Positions 43,453 through 52,132 of a stretch of DNA of 64,000 bases are shown here, one piece after another. Below the pieces are notes generated by a model, which was given only the letters and a program-made list of their open reading frames with translations, was not told the origin of the DNA and searched no databases. Origin of the DNA: Butyrivibrio sp. XPD2006. Its GTDB lineage: Bacteria; Bacillota; Clostridia; Lachnospirales; Lachnospiraceae. The position numbers were made by a program, and so were the translations under genes. The DNA is taken from positions 248,001 through 312,000 of the forward strand of contig NZ_ATVT01000003.1 of the NCBI RefSeq assembly GCF_000420865.1, written 5' to 3'. Position 1 is the stretch's first letter. Each line of letters starts with the position of its first letter.

Positions 43453-44457
43453 TTAATAAATATACTTTACGGAATAGTTGGAGCCGTCTCCGATAAATTC
43501 GCGAAGAGATTTTTCCTTGGTGTTTGATGCAAAGGTGGGATCCATAAGGGACCACTCGTTGCCGTCAAATTCGATCATACCGTTTACCCATCCGACATCT
43601 TCTATATAAGTGGAGAGCCATGCATGATAAGCTGTTCCCGCGTAGCCGATTTCCATTCTGGTCGGAATTCGCTGGCTTCGCAGCATGGTGACCATAAGCG
43701 CCGCATAGTCGAGGCAGATTCCCTTTTTGGTATAAAGAACTTCATCCACATCCGGAAGATAGCCGCTCTGGACAGTTTCGGCTTCCTCGTGGTCATATAC
43801 GATGTTTCCGATTATATAGTTGTAGACTTCGGAAACGACCTCCAGGTCGGTGTTGCATGTATAGGCGAGATATTCACTCTTTGCCACCGCTTCATTGGAA
43901 GAGGTGAAGTTCACATACTGATTGGGATAGAGGAAAGGCGAAAACTCGTTGGTGATATTTACATCCAGCATTTGGCTGTAAGCCTGGGAATACTGGGTTC
44001 CTTCGATGTTTTCGAAGATGTTTACCATGTACTCGCCGTTGCCCTGCTGAAGCGGGAATACCTCTTCCTTCGGGATGCTGGATACATTGTAGGTGTAGGT
44101 TATCTCCGAAGGACCTGTTATCTGGAGCTTTACCTTGGGAGAATCCCCGAGGTAGGTTACTACGATGTAACCTTCGGAAATATTCGAAGCGTCCACTTTT
44201 GCATACTCATTTTCGTAAACGACTTCGCCCGGAGCTTCGGGCACAAGACAAACAGGAGTATTGTCGCGGCTTCCTTTTACACGCTCTGCAGCGGGAATCT
44301 CTACGTCGGGAGTCGGATCCGGTTGGACAGCAGTCCTTGAGAAATCAGCGACTATATCTTCTGATTCTCCGCAGCCCGAAAGGAATGTGGCAATACCCAG
44401 TATTAAGACTGACAAATAAGATATTAGATTTTTCTTTTTCCTAAGAAAAATACTCAT
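43453..44457 (-). CDS. Lipoprotein with transglutaminase-like domain
   Basis: 334 residues. The signal peptide ends in the lipobox FLSGC, so it is a lipid-anchored surface protein. The C-terminal half is transglutaminase-like: KKGICLDYAALMVTMLRSQR with the nucleophile Cys, TAYHAWLSTYI with His, and WSLMDPTFA with Asp complete the triad. In this family the fold may cross-link or cleave cell-wall or fibre proteins. It starts three bases after the degenerate GGDEF gene without its own strong ribosome site, suggesting coupling. The pilus operon position suggests a substrate in the fibre or its passage through the wall; not shown. Confidence 0.82.
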   Translation of the reverse strand: MSIFLRKKKNLISYLSVLILGIATFLSGCGESEDIVADFSRTAVQPDPTPDVEIPAAERVKGSRDNTPVCLVPEAPGEVVYENEYAKVDASNISEGYIVVTYLGDSPKVKLQITGPSEITYTYNVSSIPKEEVFPLQQGNGEYMVNIFENIEGTQYSQAYSQMLDVNITNEFSPFLYPNQYVNFTSSNEAVAKSEYLAYTCNTDLEVVSEVYNYIIGNIVYDHEEAETVQSGYLPDVDEVLYTKKGICLDYAALMVTMLRSQRIPTRMEIGYAGTAYHAWLSTYIEDVGWVNGMIEFDGNEWSLMDPTFASNTKEKSLREFIGDGSNYSVKYIY

Positions 44458-44460
44458 ACA

Positions 44461-45201
44461 TTAAGAAAGTTTAAGAGGCAGTTCGCGGATCTTCTTGTAT
44501 CCAAGGGATACAAGATCGGAAATGCTGTCGAAGTGTTCATCGCAGTTGAGCACCTTTGCATAGGCGACTTCAATGGGGGTTCCGACATTCATTTCGTTGT
44601 AGCCGTGGATCCTCTTTGTGAGATCAAGTAAAAACATATCGGCAGCAGTGCTGTCGCAGTTCTCGATTAGAATGATGAATTCGTTTCCGCCGTTTCTTCC
44701 GACGTAGCCGTATTGCTCGCTTACATCCTCGAGAATAGTGGAGAATTCAGATATGAGCCAGTTGCCGTTGTCATGGCCGTTTGCGCTATTGATGGAGTCG
44801 AGGTTATTGATCTTCATCAGCATGAATCCCGCATTTGGCAGCCGCATCTGATTGTTGAAGCTCTCAATCAGAAGATCACAGCTGTATCTGTTCGGGAGCC
44901 CCGTGAGATGGTCCAGATAGGCCATTTTGTTCAGGTGCCGGCCGATGTAAGCGGTTTTGCTGAGAATATAGAAATCAAACAGAATGGAAAAGACAAACAG
45001 CACCAGGCAGATGGCAACAACCACAAAAAATGCAGGAGTTGCGGCATCTGAAATCTGATGAAAAATATCTTTGTCCTTGTGAAAAAGAAAAGCCAGGATA
45101 ATTGTCAGCACACCCAGTATGATAAGTGAGATTACTTTGTAGATGTAGACGCTGTTATATACGTTAGTACGTTTACTCGAGTTATAGAAATCAGGTTTCA
45201 T
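44461..45201 (-). CDS. Membrane GGDEF-domain protein with degenerate active site
   Basis: 246 residues. Two membrane helices (about 22-42 and 55-80) lead to a GGDEF domain. DHLTGLPNRYSCD is typical, but the catalytic motif reads GGNEF and the metal-binding LDLD region reads LMKINNLDSIN, so two acidic ligands are missing and cyclase activity is not expected. It may instead bind c-di-GMP or GTP, or act as a scaffold, as FimX and other degenerate GGDEF proteins do for type IV pili. GGAGG precedes the ATG. It heads the run of pseudopilin genes. Confidence 0.85.
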   Translation of the reverse strand: MKPDFYNSSKRTNVYNSVYIYKVISLIILGVLTIILAFLFHKDKDIFHQISDAATPAFFVVVAICLVLFVFSILFDFYILSKTAYIGRHLNKMAYLDHLTGLPNRYSCDLLIESFNNQMRLPNAGFMLMKINNLDSINSANGHDNGNWLISEFSTILEDVSEQYGYVGRNGGNEFIILIENCDSTAADMFLLDLTKRIHGYNEMNVGTPIEVAYAKVLNCDEHFDSISDLVSLGYKKIRELPLKLS

Positions 45202-45253
45202 ATGATTCCTCCATATAGAATAATTGTACTATAAATATGTAAAATGCGCACTC

Positions 45254-46075
45254 TTAAAGTGTATGGGCGATAGGAGTTCTCTTCTCGAAGGTATAGTATT
45301 CTTTAAAACCGCATGTTAACGCAATATCGCGCATCTTCTCAAATCCGCAGGCTATTTTTTCGGGAGTGTGAGCATCGGAACCAACCGTAATTATCTTGCC
45401 GCCCAGTTCCTTGTATCTCTTTAATACGTCAGGAACAGGATTCGGTAAAAGAGATATGTCATTCCCCAAAAGCTTTGAATTGAAATCCAGGCCTTTGTCG
45501 TTCTTTATAAGATAGGAGAGTATCTCATCGATCTGATCAGCAAAACGGCTGTAGCAGTAGGTGGTATCTCCCTTTGGTGCGTACCTTGATACGTAATCGA
45601 TGTGTCCGAGAACGTCAAAATCTGTAAAGAGCTTTATGTTCTCGAGAGTTGAGTCGAAGCATTGTCTGTAGATGTTTTCTACCGTATCACCTTCCCAGAA
45701 ATCGGGGTAGAAGGGGTCTTTTCTGTTCACCAGATGTATTGATGCAATGACAAAATCGTAATCGCCCTTTTGCACGAACTCTGTATTTTCAGCGGCTATA
45801 TGAGTCTGCATTCCGACTTCTACGCCGAACTTCATATCTATCCTGCCTGCGTAGAGTTCTTTGTAATGAAGAAACTCCTCTCTGTAGGCATTTGTGTCCA
45901 AGATAAAAGGAAATTCCGGGAGGTTATACCAATCGGGAAAATCCGCATCCTGATGCTCGGTAAAACAGATTTCTTTAAGTCCCTTGTCCAGAGAGCTCTT
46001 TATCATGTCCTCCATAGGTGCGGTACTGTCTCCGGAATGATGTGTGTGCATGTGATAATCTGCTGTTATTGACAT
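45254..46075 (-). CDS. hisK: PHP-domain histidinol-phosphatase
   Basis: 273 residues. DYHMHTHHSGDS, TEHQDAD, FGVEVG and GSDAHTPEKI are the metal-binding segments of the PHP phosphatases, most similar in style to the histidinol-phosphatase HisK/HisJ family, which removes phosphate from L-histidinol phosphate in histidine synthesis. No other his gene is here, so a different phosphate ester is possible. CGGAGAA precedes the ATG. It lies 52 bases upstream of the GGDEF gene on the same strand and is divergent from gap. Confidence 0.85.
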   Translation of the reverse strand: MSITADYHMHTHHSGDSTAPMEDMIKSSLDKGLKEICFTEHQDADFPDWYNLPEFPFILDTNAYREEFLHYKELYAGRIDMKFGVEVGMQTHIAAENTEFVQKGDYDFVIASIHLVNRKDPFYPDFWEGDTVENIYRQCFDSTLENIKLFTDFDVLGHIDYVSRYAPKGDTTYCYSRFADQIDEILSYLIKNDKGLDFNSKLLGNDISLLPNPVPDVLKRYKELGGKIITVGSDAHTPEKIACGFEKMRDIALTCGFKEYYTFEKRTPIAHTL

Positions 46076-46175
46076 TTTGATTCTCCGTTTTTTATGTTTA
46101 AAAGATCCGATTAATTCATATCGACAGTTTACTAATATTTTATTATATTATCTAGCATAAATTTAATATTCTCAC

Positions 46176-46242
46176 TTGATTTATGGGCAAAAGTCGGATA
46201 AAATTGTAGGTGCTGATAAAAATTTATCAAGATAGATATAAT
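46176..46242 (+). promoter_or_regulatory. Two promoters and a palindrome upstream of gap
   Basis: Promoter 1: TTGATT at 46176, 17 bases, TAAAAT at 46199. Promoter 2: CTGATA at 46213, 18 bases, TATAAT at 46237. The palindrome TGATAAAAATTTATCA (46214-46229) overlaps the -35 box and spacer of promoter 2 and would be well placed for a repressor. The first part of the gap leader (46250-46289) is followed by a GGAGG site. Confidence 0.55.
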
Positions 46243-46289
46243 TTAAGAAACAGCAACTCATATAAAATTCATTTTAGGAGGAACTTAAA

Positions 46290-47321
46290 ATGGCAGTAAA
46301 AGTAGCAATTAATGGTTTTGGCCGTATCGGTCGTCTTGCATTCAGACAGATGTTTGGTGCAGAGGGTTACGAAGTTGTAGCTATCAACGATTTAACAAGC
46401 CCTAAGATGCTTGCACATCTGTTGAAGTATGACTCATCACAGGGACGTTACGTAGAGCTCGGACACGAGGATGACGTAACAGCTGACGACGAGGCTGGAA
46501 CAATCACAGTTAAGGGTAAGACAATCAAGATCTACAAAGAGCCCGATGCAAACAATTGCCCTTGGGGTGAGCTTGGTGTAGACGTAGTTCTTGAGTGCTC
46601 AGGATTCTATACATCTAAGGAAAAGGCACAGGCACACATCAATGCCGGCGCTAAGAAGGTTGTTATTTCTGCTCCTGCAGGAAATGATCTTCCTACAATC
46701 GTTTACAACGTTAACCACACATCACTTACAAAGGATGACAAGATCATTTCTGCTGCATCTTGCACAACAAACTGCCTTGCACCTATGGCTAAGGCTCTTA
46801 ATGACTACGCTCCTATCCAGTCAGGTATCATGTGCACAATCCACGCTTACACAGGTGACCAGATGATCCTTGATGGTCCTCAGAGAAAGGGCGACCTCAG
46901 AAGATCACGTGCAGGTGCTGTTAACATCGTTCCTAACTCAACAGGTGCTGCAAAGGCTATCGGCCTTGTTATCCCTGAGCTTAACGGCAAGCTTATCGGC
47001 GCTGCTCAGCGTGTTCCTACACCTACAGGATCAACAACACTTCTGTTCGCAGTAGTTAAGAAGGCTGACGTTACTAAGGAAGCTGTAAACGCAGCTATGA
47101 AGGCAGCAGCTACAGAGTCATTCGGATACAACACAGACGAGATCGTTTCATCTGATATCGTTGGTATGAGATTTGGTTCACTCTTCGATGCTACTCAGAC
47201 TCTTGTTAACAAGGTTGATGATGATACATACGAAGTACAGGTTGTTTCATGGTATGACAACGAGAACTCATACACATCACAGATGGTTAGAACAATCAAG
47301 TACTTTGCAGAGCTTGGCTGA
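46290..47321 (+). CDS. gap: Glyceraldehyde-3-phosphate dehydrogenase
   Basis: 343 residues. [14 protein letters not shown] is the NAD site and [15 protein letters not shown] holds the catalytic Cys. The enzyme oxidises glyceraldehyde-3-phosphate to 1,3-bisphosphoglycerate. AGGAGG precedes the ATG. Codon use is strongly biased (for example GTT, CTT and GCT with few rare codons), as expected for a highly expressed gene. Terminator at 47352, so pgk and tpiA may be read by partial readthrough or their own promoter. Confidence 0.97.
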   Translation: MAVKVAINGFGRIGRLAFRQMFGAEGYEVVAINDLTSPKMLAHLLKYDSSQGRYVELGHEDDVTADDEAGTITVKGKTIKIYKEPDANNCPWGELGVDVVLECSGFYTSKEKAQAHINAGAKKVVISAPAGNDLPTIVYNVNHTSLTKDDKIISAASCTTNCLAPMAKALNDYAPIQSGIMCTIHAYTGDQMILDGPQRKGDLRRSRAGAVNIVPNSTGAAKAIGLVIPELNGKLIGAAQRVPTPTGSTTLLFAVVKKADVTKEAVNAAMKAAATESFGYNTDEIVSSDIVGMRFGSLFDATQTLVNKVDDDTYEVQVVSWYDNENSYTSQMVRTIKYFAELG

Positions 47322-47351
47322 TTAACCTCAAATACGAAATAGACTTATTTA

Positions 47352-47390
47352 TGAGGTCCGGTCCATATGGGCCGGACCTCATTTCTTTTT
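47352..47390 (+). terminator. Intrinsic terminator between gap and pgk
   Basis: TGAGGTCCGG pairs with CCGGACCTCA and is followed by TTTCTTTTT. It gives separate or attenuated transcription of gap relative to pgk-tpiA. Confidence 0.9.
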
Positions 47391-47447
47391 ATCAAATTTC
47401 TAAAATAAAAGAATTTCTTTTAAATAAAAACCCAGGAGGAAAAAAAT

Positions 47448-48686
47448 ATGTCACTCAACAAAAAGTCCGTAGATGACATCAATGTTAAGGGCCGTCGCGT
47501 ACTTGTTCGTTGCGATTTCAACGTACCTCTCAAGAACGGTGAGATCACAGACGATACAAGAATCGTAGCAGCACTTCCAACAATCAAGAAGCTTGTTAAG
47601 GATGGCGGTAAGGTTATCCTTTGCTCACATCTTGGTAAGGTTAAGAATGGTCCTAACGAAGGGGAATCTCTTGCACCTGTTGCTAAGAGACTTTCAGAGA
47701 AGCTTGGCAAGGATGTTAAGTTCATCGATGATTACAGCGTTACAGGCGCAACAGCAACAGGAGCTGTTGAGGCTATGAACGAGGGAGATGTAATCCTTCT
47801 TCAGAATACTCGTTTCAGAGGCAAAGAGGAGACTAAGCCTGAAGAGGCCGGAGAGGCTTTTGCAAAAGAGCTTGCTGACCTTGCAGACGACTATGTATGT
47901 GATGCTTTCGGTTCAGCTCACAGAGCACACGCTTCTGTAGCAGTTGTTACCAAGTACATCAAGGAAAAAGGCGGAAACAACGCAGTTGGATACCTTATGC
48001 AGAAGGAGATCGACTTCCTTGGAAACGCAGTTGAGAATCCTGTAAGACCTTTCGTTGCTATTCTTGGTGGCGCTAAGGTTGCTGATAAGCTCAATGTTAT
48101 CAACACTCTTCTTGATAAGTGCGATACACTTATCATCGGTGGTGGTATGGCTTATACATTCCTTAAGGCTAAGGGATATGAAGTTGGTAAGTCACTTCTT
48201 GACGAGACCAAGATTGACTACTGTAAGGAAATGATGGAGAAGGCTGAGAAAGCCGGCAAGCAGCTCCTTCTTCCTGTTGATACAGTATGCATCGATTCTT
48301 TCCCTGATCCTATCGATAACCCTAACATCACAACAACTGTTGTAGATGCTGACAAGATTCCTTCAGACAAAGAGGGTGCTGATATCGGACCTAAGACAAT
48401 CGAACTTTACGCTGAGGCTGTTAAGTCTGCTAAGACAGTTGTTTGGAACGGACCTATGGGCGTATTTGAGAACCCTGTTCTTGCAAACGGTACAGAGGAA
48501 GTTGCTAAGGCTCTTTCAGAGACATCAGCTACAACAATCATTGGTGGTGGTGACAGCGCAGCAGCTGTTAACCAGCTTGGATATGCCGACAAGATGAGCC
48601 ACATCTCAACAGGTGGCGGAGCTTCACTTGAGTTCCTTGAGGGCAAGAAGCTTCCCGGCGTTTACGCAGCTGACGATCGAGCATAA
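47448..48686 (+). CDS. pgk: Phosphoglycerate kinase
   Basis: 412 residues, somewhat over the usual length. [12 protein letters not shown] is the N-terminal signature, and the nucleotide-binding end has [12 protein letters not shown] and GGGDSAAAV. It makes ATP and 3-phosphoglycerate from 1,3-bisphosphoglycerate. CAGGAGG precedes the ATG. tpiA follows after 21 bases. High-expression codon use. Confidence 0.97.
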   Translation: MSLNKKSVDDINVKGRRVLVRCDFNVPLKNGEITDDTRIVAALPTIKKLVKDGGKVILCSHLGKVKNGPNEGESLAPVAKRLSEKLGKDVKFIDDYSVTGATATGAVEAMNEGDVILLQNTRFRGKEETKPEEAGEAFAKELADLADDYVCDAFGSAHRAHASVAVVTKYIKEKGGNNAVGYLMQKEIDFLGNAVENPVRPFVAILGGAKVADKLNVINTLLDKCDTLIIGGGMAYTFLKAKGYEVGKSLLDETKIDYCKEMMEKAEKAGKQLLLPVDTVCIDSFPDPIDNPNITTTVVDADKIPSDKEGADIGPKTIELYAEAVKSAKTVVWNGPMGVFENPVLANGTEEVAKALSETSATTIIGGGDSAAAVNQLGYADKMSHISTGGGASLEFLEGKKLPGVYAADDRA

Positions 48687-48707
48687 AATAATCTGGAGGG
48701 AACAAAA

Positions 48708-49454
48708 ATGGCACGTAGAAGAATAATCGCCGGAAACTGGAAGATGAACAAGACTCCCAGCGAGGCAGTAGCTCTTTGTGCAGAGCTTAAAGATCTTGTA
48801 AAGAACGACGCTGTAGATGTTGTTTACTGTGTACCTGCTATCGATATTTGTGCAGTAGCAGAGGCAGTTAAGGGCACAAATGTACATGTTGGTGCAGAGA
48901 ACTTCTACATCGTAGACAACGGTGCATTCACAGGAGAGATTTCAGCTCCTATGCTTAAGGATGCAGGCGTAGAGTACGTTATCATCGGTCACTCAGAGAG
49001 AAGAGATATCTTCGGAGAGAATGATATCCTTATCAACCAGAAGGTTAAGAAGGCATTTGCATCAGGTCTTACACCAATCCTTTGCTGTGGTGAGTCCCTT
49101 GCACTTCGTAAGGCTGACACATACAAGGAATGGATCGAGAGACAGATCACATGGGATCTTAGCGGAGTAACAGCTGATCAGGTTAAGAAGCTTGTTATCG
49201 CATACGAGCCTATCTGGGCTATCGGAACTGGCGAGACAGCTACAGCAGATCAGGCTGAGGAAGTTTGCGGACTTATCCGTGAGCTTATTGCTAAGCTCTA
49301 TGATCAGGCTACAGCTGATGAAGTTCGTATCCAGTATGGCGGATCAATGAATGCCGGCAATGCTGCAGAGCTTCTTTCAAAGCCTAACATCGATGGCGGC
49401 CTTATCGGCGGTGCATCACTTAAGCCTGACTTTGGCAAGATTGTAAACGCATAA
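48708..49454 (+). CDS. tpiA: Triose-phosphate isomerase
   Basis: 248 residues. [17 protein letters not shown] (Asn and Lys), [13 protein letters not shown] (His) and [14 protein letters not shown] (Glu) hold the catalytic residues. It interconverts dihydroxyacetone phosphate and glyceraldehyde-3-phosphate. CTGGAGGGA precedes the ATG. Last gene of the pgk-tpiA unit, ending at a terminator. Confidence 0.97.
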   Translation: MARRRIIAGNWKMNKTPSEAVALCAELKDLVKNDAVDVVYCVPAIDICAVAEAVKGTNVHVGAENFYIVDNGAFTGEISAPMLKDAGVEYVIIGHSERRDIFGENDILINQKVKKAFASGLTPILCCGESLALRKADTYKEWIERQITWDLSGVTADQVKKLVIAYEPIWAIGTGETATADQAEEVCGLIRELIAKLYDQATADEVRIQYGGSMNAGNAAELLSKPNIDGGLIGGASLKPDFGKIVNA

Positions 49455-49474
49455 CTTTAGCAGTTACTAAGATG

Positions 49475-49507
49475 GCCCTCGGACTGATGTCCGGGGGCTG
49501 TTTTTTT
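49475..49507 (+). terminator. Intrinsic terminator after tpiA
   Basis: GCCCTCGGAC pairs with GTCCGGGGGC (one T-G pair) around a TGAT loop, followed by seven Ts. Confidence 0.9.
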
Positions 49508-49514
49508 ATACAAA

Positions 49515-49556
49515 CAAAAAGGCTGCAGCTTATCATAACGATAAGCTACAGCCTTT
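49515..49556 (-). terminator. Intrinsic terminator for the minus-strand secreted-protein gene
   Basis: On the minus strand AGGCTGTAGCTTATC pairs with GATAAGCTGCAGCCT (one mismatch) around a 5-base loop and is followed by TTTTTG. Back-to-back with the tpiA terminator. Confidence 0.88.
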
Positions 49557-49579
49557 GAAATACCGGTTATTTTTAGAAA

Positions 49580-50890
49580 TTACTCAAGTACTGTTGCGCC
49601 GAAAACTGAAGCAAGCTTGAGGTATCCGGCATAACCTGTCTCGTCAAGAACTGAGCTGTAGTCAGAACCACCTGGGATCTTTACCATAAGAACCTGATCG
49701 TTGTAAGGGAATACTACTTCTACAGTAACATCGTTTCTTGATGAAAGAGTATCGATCATTTCCTGATCTACTACAGATACTTCTGTTGTTCCGAGAACGA
49801 ATGCACCGTTTGAAGGAGCCTTCTCGTATGTAGCCTTAACAACATCTTTGTACTGTACAGCTGAAGCGCCTGTGATATCTACGAAAAGAGTAGATGTAGT
49901 AACTTCTGCAACACCCATGTTCTGGATAGGAAGCTGCTCACCCTTCTGTGTGAGTGCTGTCCATACCTTAGCATCAGGCTGTACAGGAGCCTGTTTCTCA
50001 GTAGCGTACTGCTCATCGTTTACAGGAGCCTCAGCAGGAGCCTCAGCAGGAGCTGCAGGAGTAGCTGCAGGCATTGTTCTTGTAACTACAACCTCGTGTG
50101 CACCAATTCTGAAACCGGCTGTTCTGGAAGCTGACTGACCGGGAAGGAGGTTAACAACCCATCCCCATACTACACCTGAGTCAATATTCTCTACTCTGTC
50201 TTCACGTACTGCAGGTTCATCATTAAAGTGATCAAGAACCTGTCCATAGTATCCGTACCAAAGATTATCAAATGGAGTCTCAGGGTCAGTATTTACTTCC
50301 ATAGCATTTGTGCCGTTAGTCATTGTGAATCCTGTAGAATCACCGTAAATTGTTGCAAAGTCATCAGAACGATTAGGGCCAACCATGATATCTGCAGCAG
50401 ATCCAACTCTGACTTCCTGCTCCTGATCAGTGTTGTTCTGTACATTATAAGTGAATCTTACAGCGTCATTGTCAAGCTCGGGAGTGATTGTTGTGCTGAT
50501 ACCGTTTGTATCATATGCTGTGCCATATTCAAAAGAACCGCTATTGCTGACAGGTGTTGGCTCACCGCCGTTTACACTTACAAGTGTGTCGTAGCAGCTG
50601 TTGCGGTATGTGCTCTGAACGTGATTGCCGTTCTCGTCAACGCGGTAAACATTAAGTCCCTGGTTGTCGCTGTGGTGACCGTTACGGTCCTCTAACCATG
50701 TGTCAGCAACATTGTAACCGATTGTTGCGTTTGAATCTTCCTGTGCAACTGCCTCAGTCTGAGCAGTTGTTGTTGTTGCAGCAGCTCCGTTTGCTCCCTC
50801 TTCAGCAAAAGCTGTGCAAGGCATTGAAGTCATAAGCAGCATTGATGCGCTTATTGCAACGCCTGTTTTTGTTAAGATTGCTCTTTTCAT
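49580..50890 (-). CDS. Secreted protein with Pro-Ala linker and shared C-terminal module
   Basis: 436 residues. The signal peptide (MKRAILTKTGVAISASMLLM... AFA) probably cleaves near residue 29. The exported first half (about 45-285) is beta-rich with YNVADTWLEDRNGHHSDNQG; a Pro-Ala-Glu-rich linker (about 285-315) precedes a second domain ending DVTVEVVFPYNDQVLMVKIP then DETGYAGYLKLASVFGATVL. That end resembles residues 85-120 of the secreted protein at 30372. GGAGGGAA precedes the ATG at 50890; an ATG 21 bases earlier is rejected. Monocistronic with its own terminator. Function unknown; no catalytic motif or sorting signal seen. Confidence 0.75.
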   Translation of the reverse strand: MKRAILTKTGVAISASMLLMTSMPCTAFAEEGANGAAATTTTAQTEAVAQEDSNATIGYNVADTWLEDRNGHHSDNQGLNVYRVDENGNHVQSTYRNSCYDTLVSVNGGEPTPVSNSGSFEYGTAYDTNGISTTITPELDNDAVRFTYNVQNNTDQEQEVRVGSAADIMVGPNRSDDFATIYGDSTGFTMTNGTNAMEVNTDPETPFDNLWYGYYGQVLDHFNDEPAVREDRVENIDSGVVWGWVVNLLPGQSASRTAGFRIGAHEVVVTRTMPAATPAAPAEAPAEAPVNDEQYATEKQAPVQPDAKVWTALTQKGEQLPIQNMGVAEVTTSTLFVDITGASAVQYKDVVKATYEKAPSNGAFVLGTTEVSVVDQEMIDTLSSRNDVTVEVVFPYNDQVLMVKIPGGSDYSSVLDETGYAGYLKLASVFGATVLE

Positions 50891-51085
50891 TACTTCCCTC
50901 CTAAAACACAAAAAATATTTCTATTGTTTGCCATTAAAATGAAATTTTTTTACAGCAAACGTCACAATTCTAACAAAGAAAAATTAAAAGTCAATAAAAA
51001 ATATAAAAAAAACATAAACAAATCACAAAGCGGACACAATTACAGAAAAGCATTATAGAGCAACTTTTGCAATGCACAACATGGA
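50891..51085. other. AT-rich divergent upstream region, nothing identified
   Basis: The left half of the 352-base gap before kduI holds the upstream region of the minus-strand secreted-protein gene. It is very A/T-rich with no clear promoter; TTGTTA and TGTAAA on the minus strand are weak candidates. Confidence 0.35.
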
Positions 51086-51105
51086 TTTACATGCTACAAT
51101 GTAAA
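51086..51105 (+). promoter_or_regulatory. Palindrome over an extended -10 promoter of the kdu operon
   Basis: TTTACAT and ATGTAAA flank a 6-base centre, and inside it TGCTACAAT is an extended -10 box (TACAAT at 51095). A third TTTACAT lies at 51179 near a second extended -10, TGATATAAG at 51191. This looks like the operator of a pathway-specific repressor, possibly a uronate regulator of the LacI/GntR type. Confidence 0.5.
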
Positions 51106-51110
51106 TAATG

Positions 51111-51124
51111 TGAAAGCGGTTACA
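51111..51124 (+). promoter_or_regulatory. CcpA cre site, perfect consensus match
   Basis: TGAAAGCGGTTACA fits the Firmicute cre consensus TGWNANCGNTNWCA at every fixed position. It lies just after the predicted transcription start near 51107, where bound CcpA would block transcription when better sugars are present. Confidence 0.75.
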
Positions 51125-51242
51125 TATGGTCAAGATTTGCAACTTTTTGATGAAATAATGAAGTGAAAATGAATATTGTTTACATTATGATGATATAAGA
51201 TTCAAGTAACATACACACAATTAGTTGTAATGGGAGGGTTAT

Positions 51243-52106
51243 ATGGAACTTAGAACAGCATGTTCACCCAAGGACGAGAAGTATTACGATACCGCAAGAC
51301 TTCGCAGTGAGTTCCTGATTGATGATCTGTTTAAGCCTGATGACATCAAGCTTGTTTACAGTCATATCGACAGGATCATTACAGGTTCTGCAGTACCGGT
51401 TGACAAGGTGCTGAAGCTCACCGCAGGTGATGAGCTAAGAGCAGAGTATTTCTTACAGAGACGTGAGATGGGTGTCATCAATATAGGTGGCGCCGGCACT
51501 ATCACAATAGACGGCAAGGAATACGAGGTAGACTACAAGCAGGGAATGTACATCGGAATGGGAGCAAAAGATATTTATTTTGCAAGCAAGGATTCCGGGA
51601 AGCCTGCCAAGTTCTACATAAACAGTGCTCCGGCACACAAGACTTATCCTACAGTTCTTATTAAGAGAGAAGGAACTCCTTCTGAGGACGTTGTCATCAT
51701 CAAGGATGAGAACAAGAAGGAACTGGGAAGCCTTGAACAGGCCAACCACAGAGTTATCAATAAGTACATACTTCCGGGACAGGTTGAAACCTGCCAGCTC
51801 GAGATGGGTATGACGGAGCTCAAGCCCGGATCTGTATGGAATACAATGCCATGTCATACACATGACAGACGAATGGAAGTTTATCTCTATTTTGACATTC
51901 CCGAGGATGCACTTGTAATGCACTTCATGGGAGAGCCTACAGAGACAAGACATATCATCATGAGAAATGAGCAGGCTGTAATCAGCCCAAGCTGGTCAAT
52001 TCACTCAGGATGCGGAACTCAGGCCTACACATTCATTTGGGGAATGGTGGGAGAGAACCAGGATTTCGACGACATGGACGATTGTGCCATGACAGACTTA
52101 ATGTAA
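51243..52106 (+). CDS. kduI: 5-dehydro-4-deoxy-D-glucuronate isomerase
   Basis: 287 residues. VDKVLKLTAGDELRAEYFLQ, then RREMGVINIGG, KQGMYIGMGAKDIYF and the metal-binding WNTMPCHTHDRRMEVYLYF match KduI, a cupin that isomerises 5-keto-4-deoxyuronate from unsaturated uronate cleavage. The product is reduced by KduD next door. GGGAGG precedes the ATG. It heads kduI-kduD-eda-kdgK and is preceded by a cre site and palindromic operator, so it is expected to be repressed by preferred sugars. Confidence 0.95.
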   Translation: MELRTACSPKDEKYYDTARLRSEFLIDDLFKPDDIKLVYSHIDRIITGSAVPVDKVLKLTAGDELRAEYFLQRREMGVINIGGAGTITIDGKEYEVDYKQGMYIGMGAKDIYFASKDSGKPAKFYINSAPAHKTYPTVLIKREGTPSEDVVIIKDENKKELGSLEQANHRVINKYILPGQVETCQLEMGMTELKPGSVWNTMPCHTHDRRMEVYLYFDIPEDALVMHFMGEPTETRHIIMRNEQAVISPSWSIHSGCGTQAYTFIWGMVGENQDFDDMDDCAMTDLM

Positions 52107-52132
52107 ATCAAAGATTATAGGAGGGTAATATA

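Noticed and set aside
43624..44340. Plus-strand open frame of about 238 codons inside the transglutaminase lipoprotein gene
   Set aside because: Antisense to a gene with lipobox and full catalytic triad; shadow frame.
46250..46289. Riboswitch or leader RNA upstream of gap
   Set aside because: The leader is only about 40-80 bases, with no conserved riboswitch core or attenuator stem apart from the promoter-overlapping palindrome.
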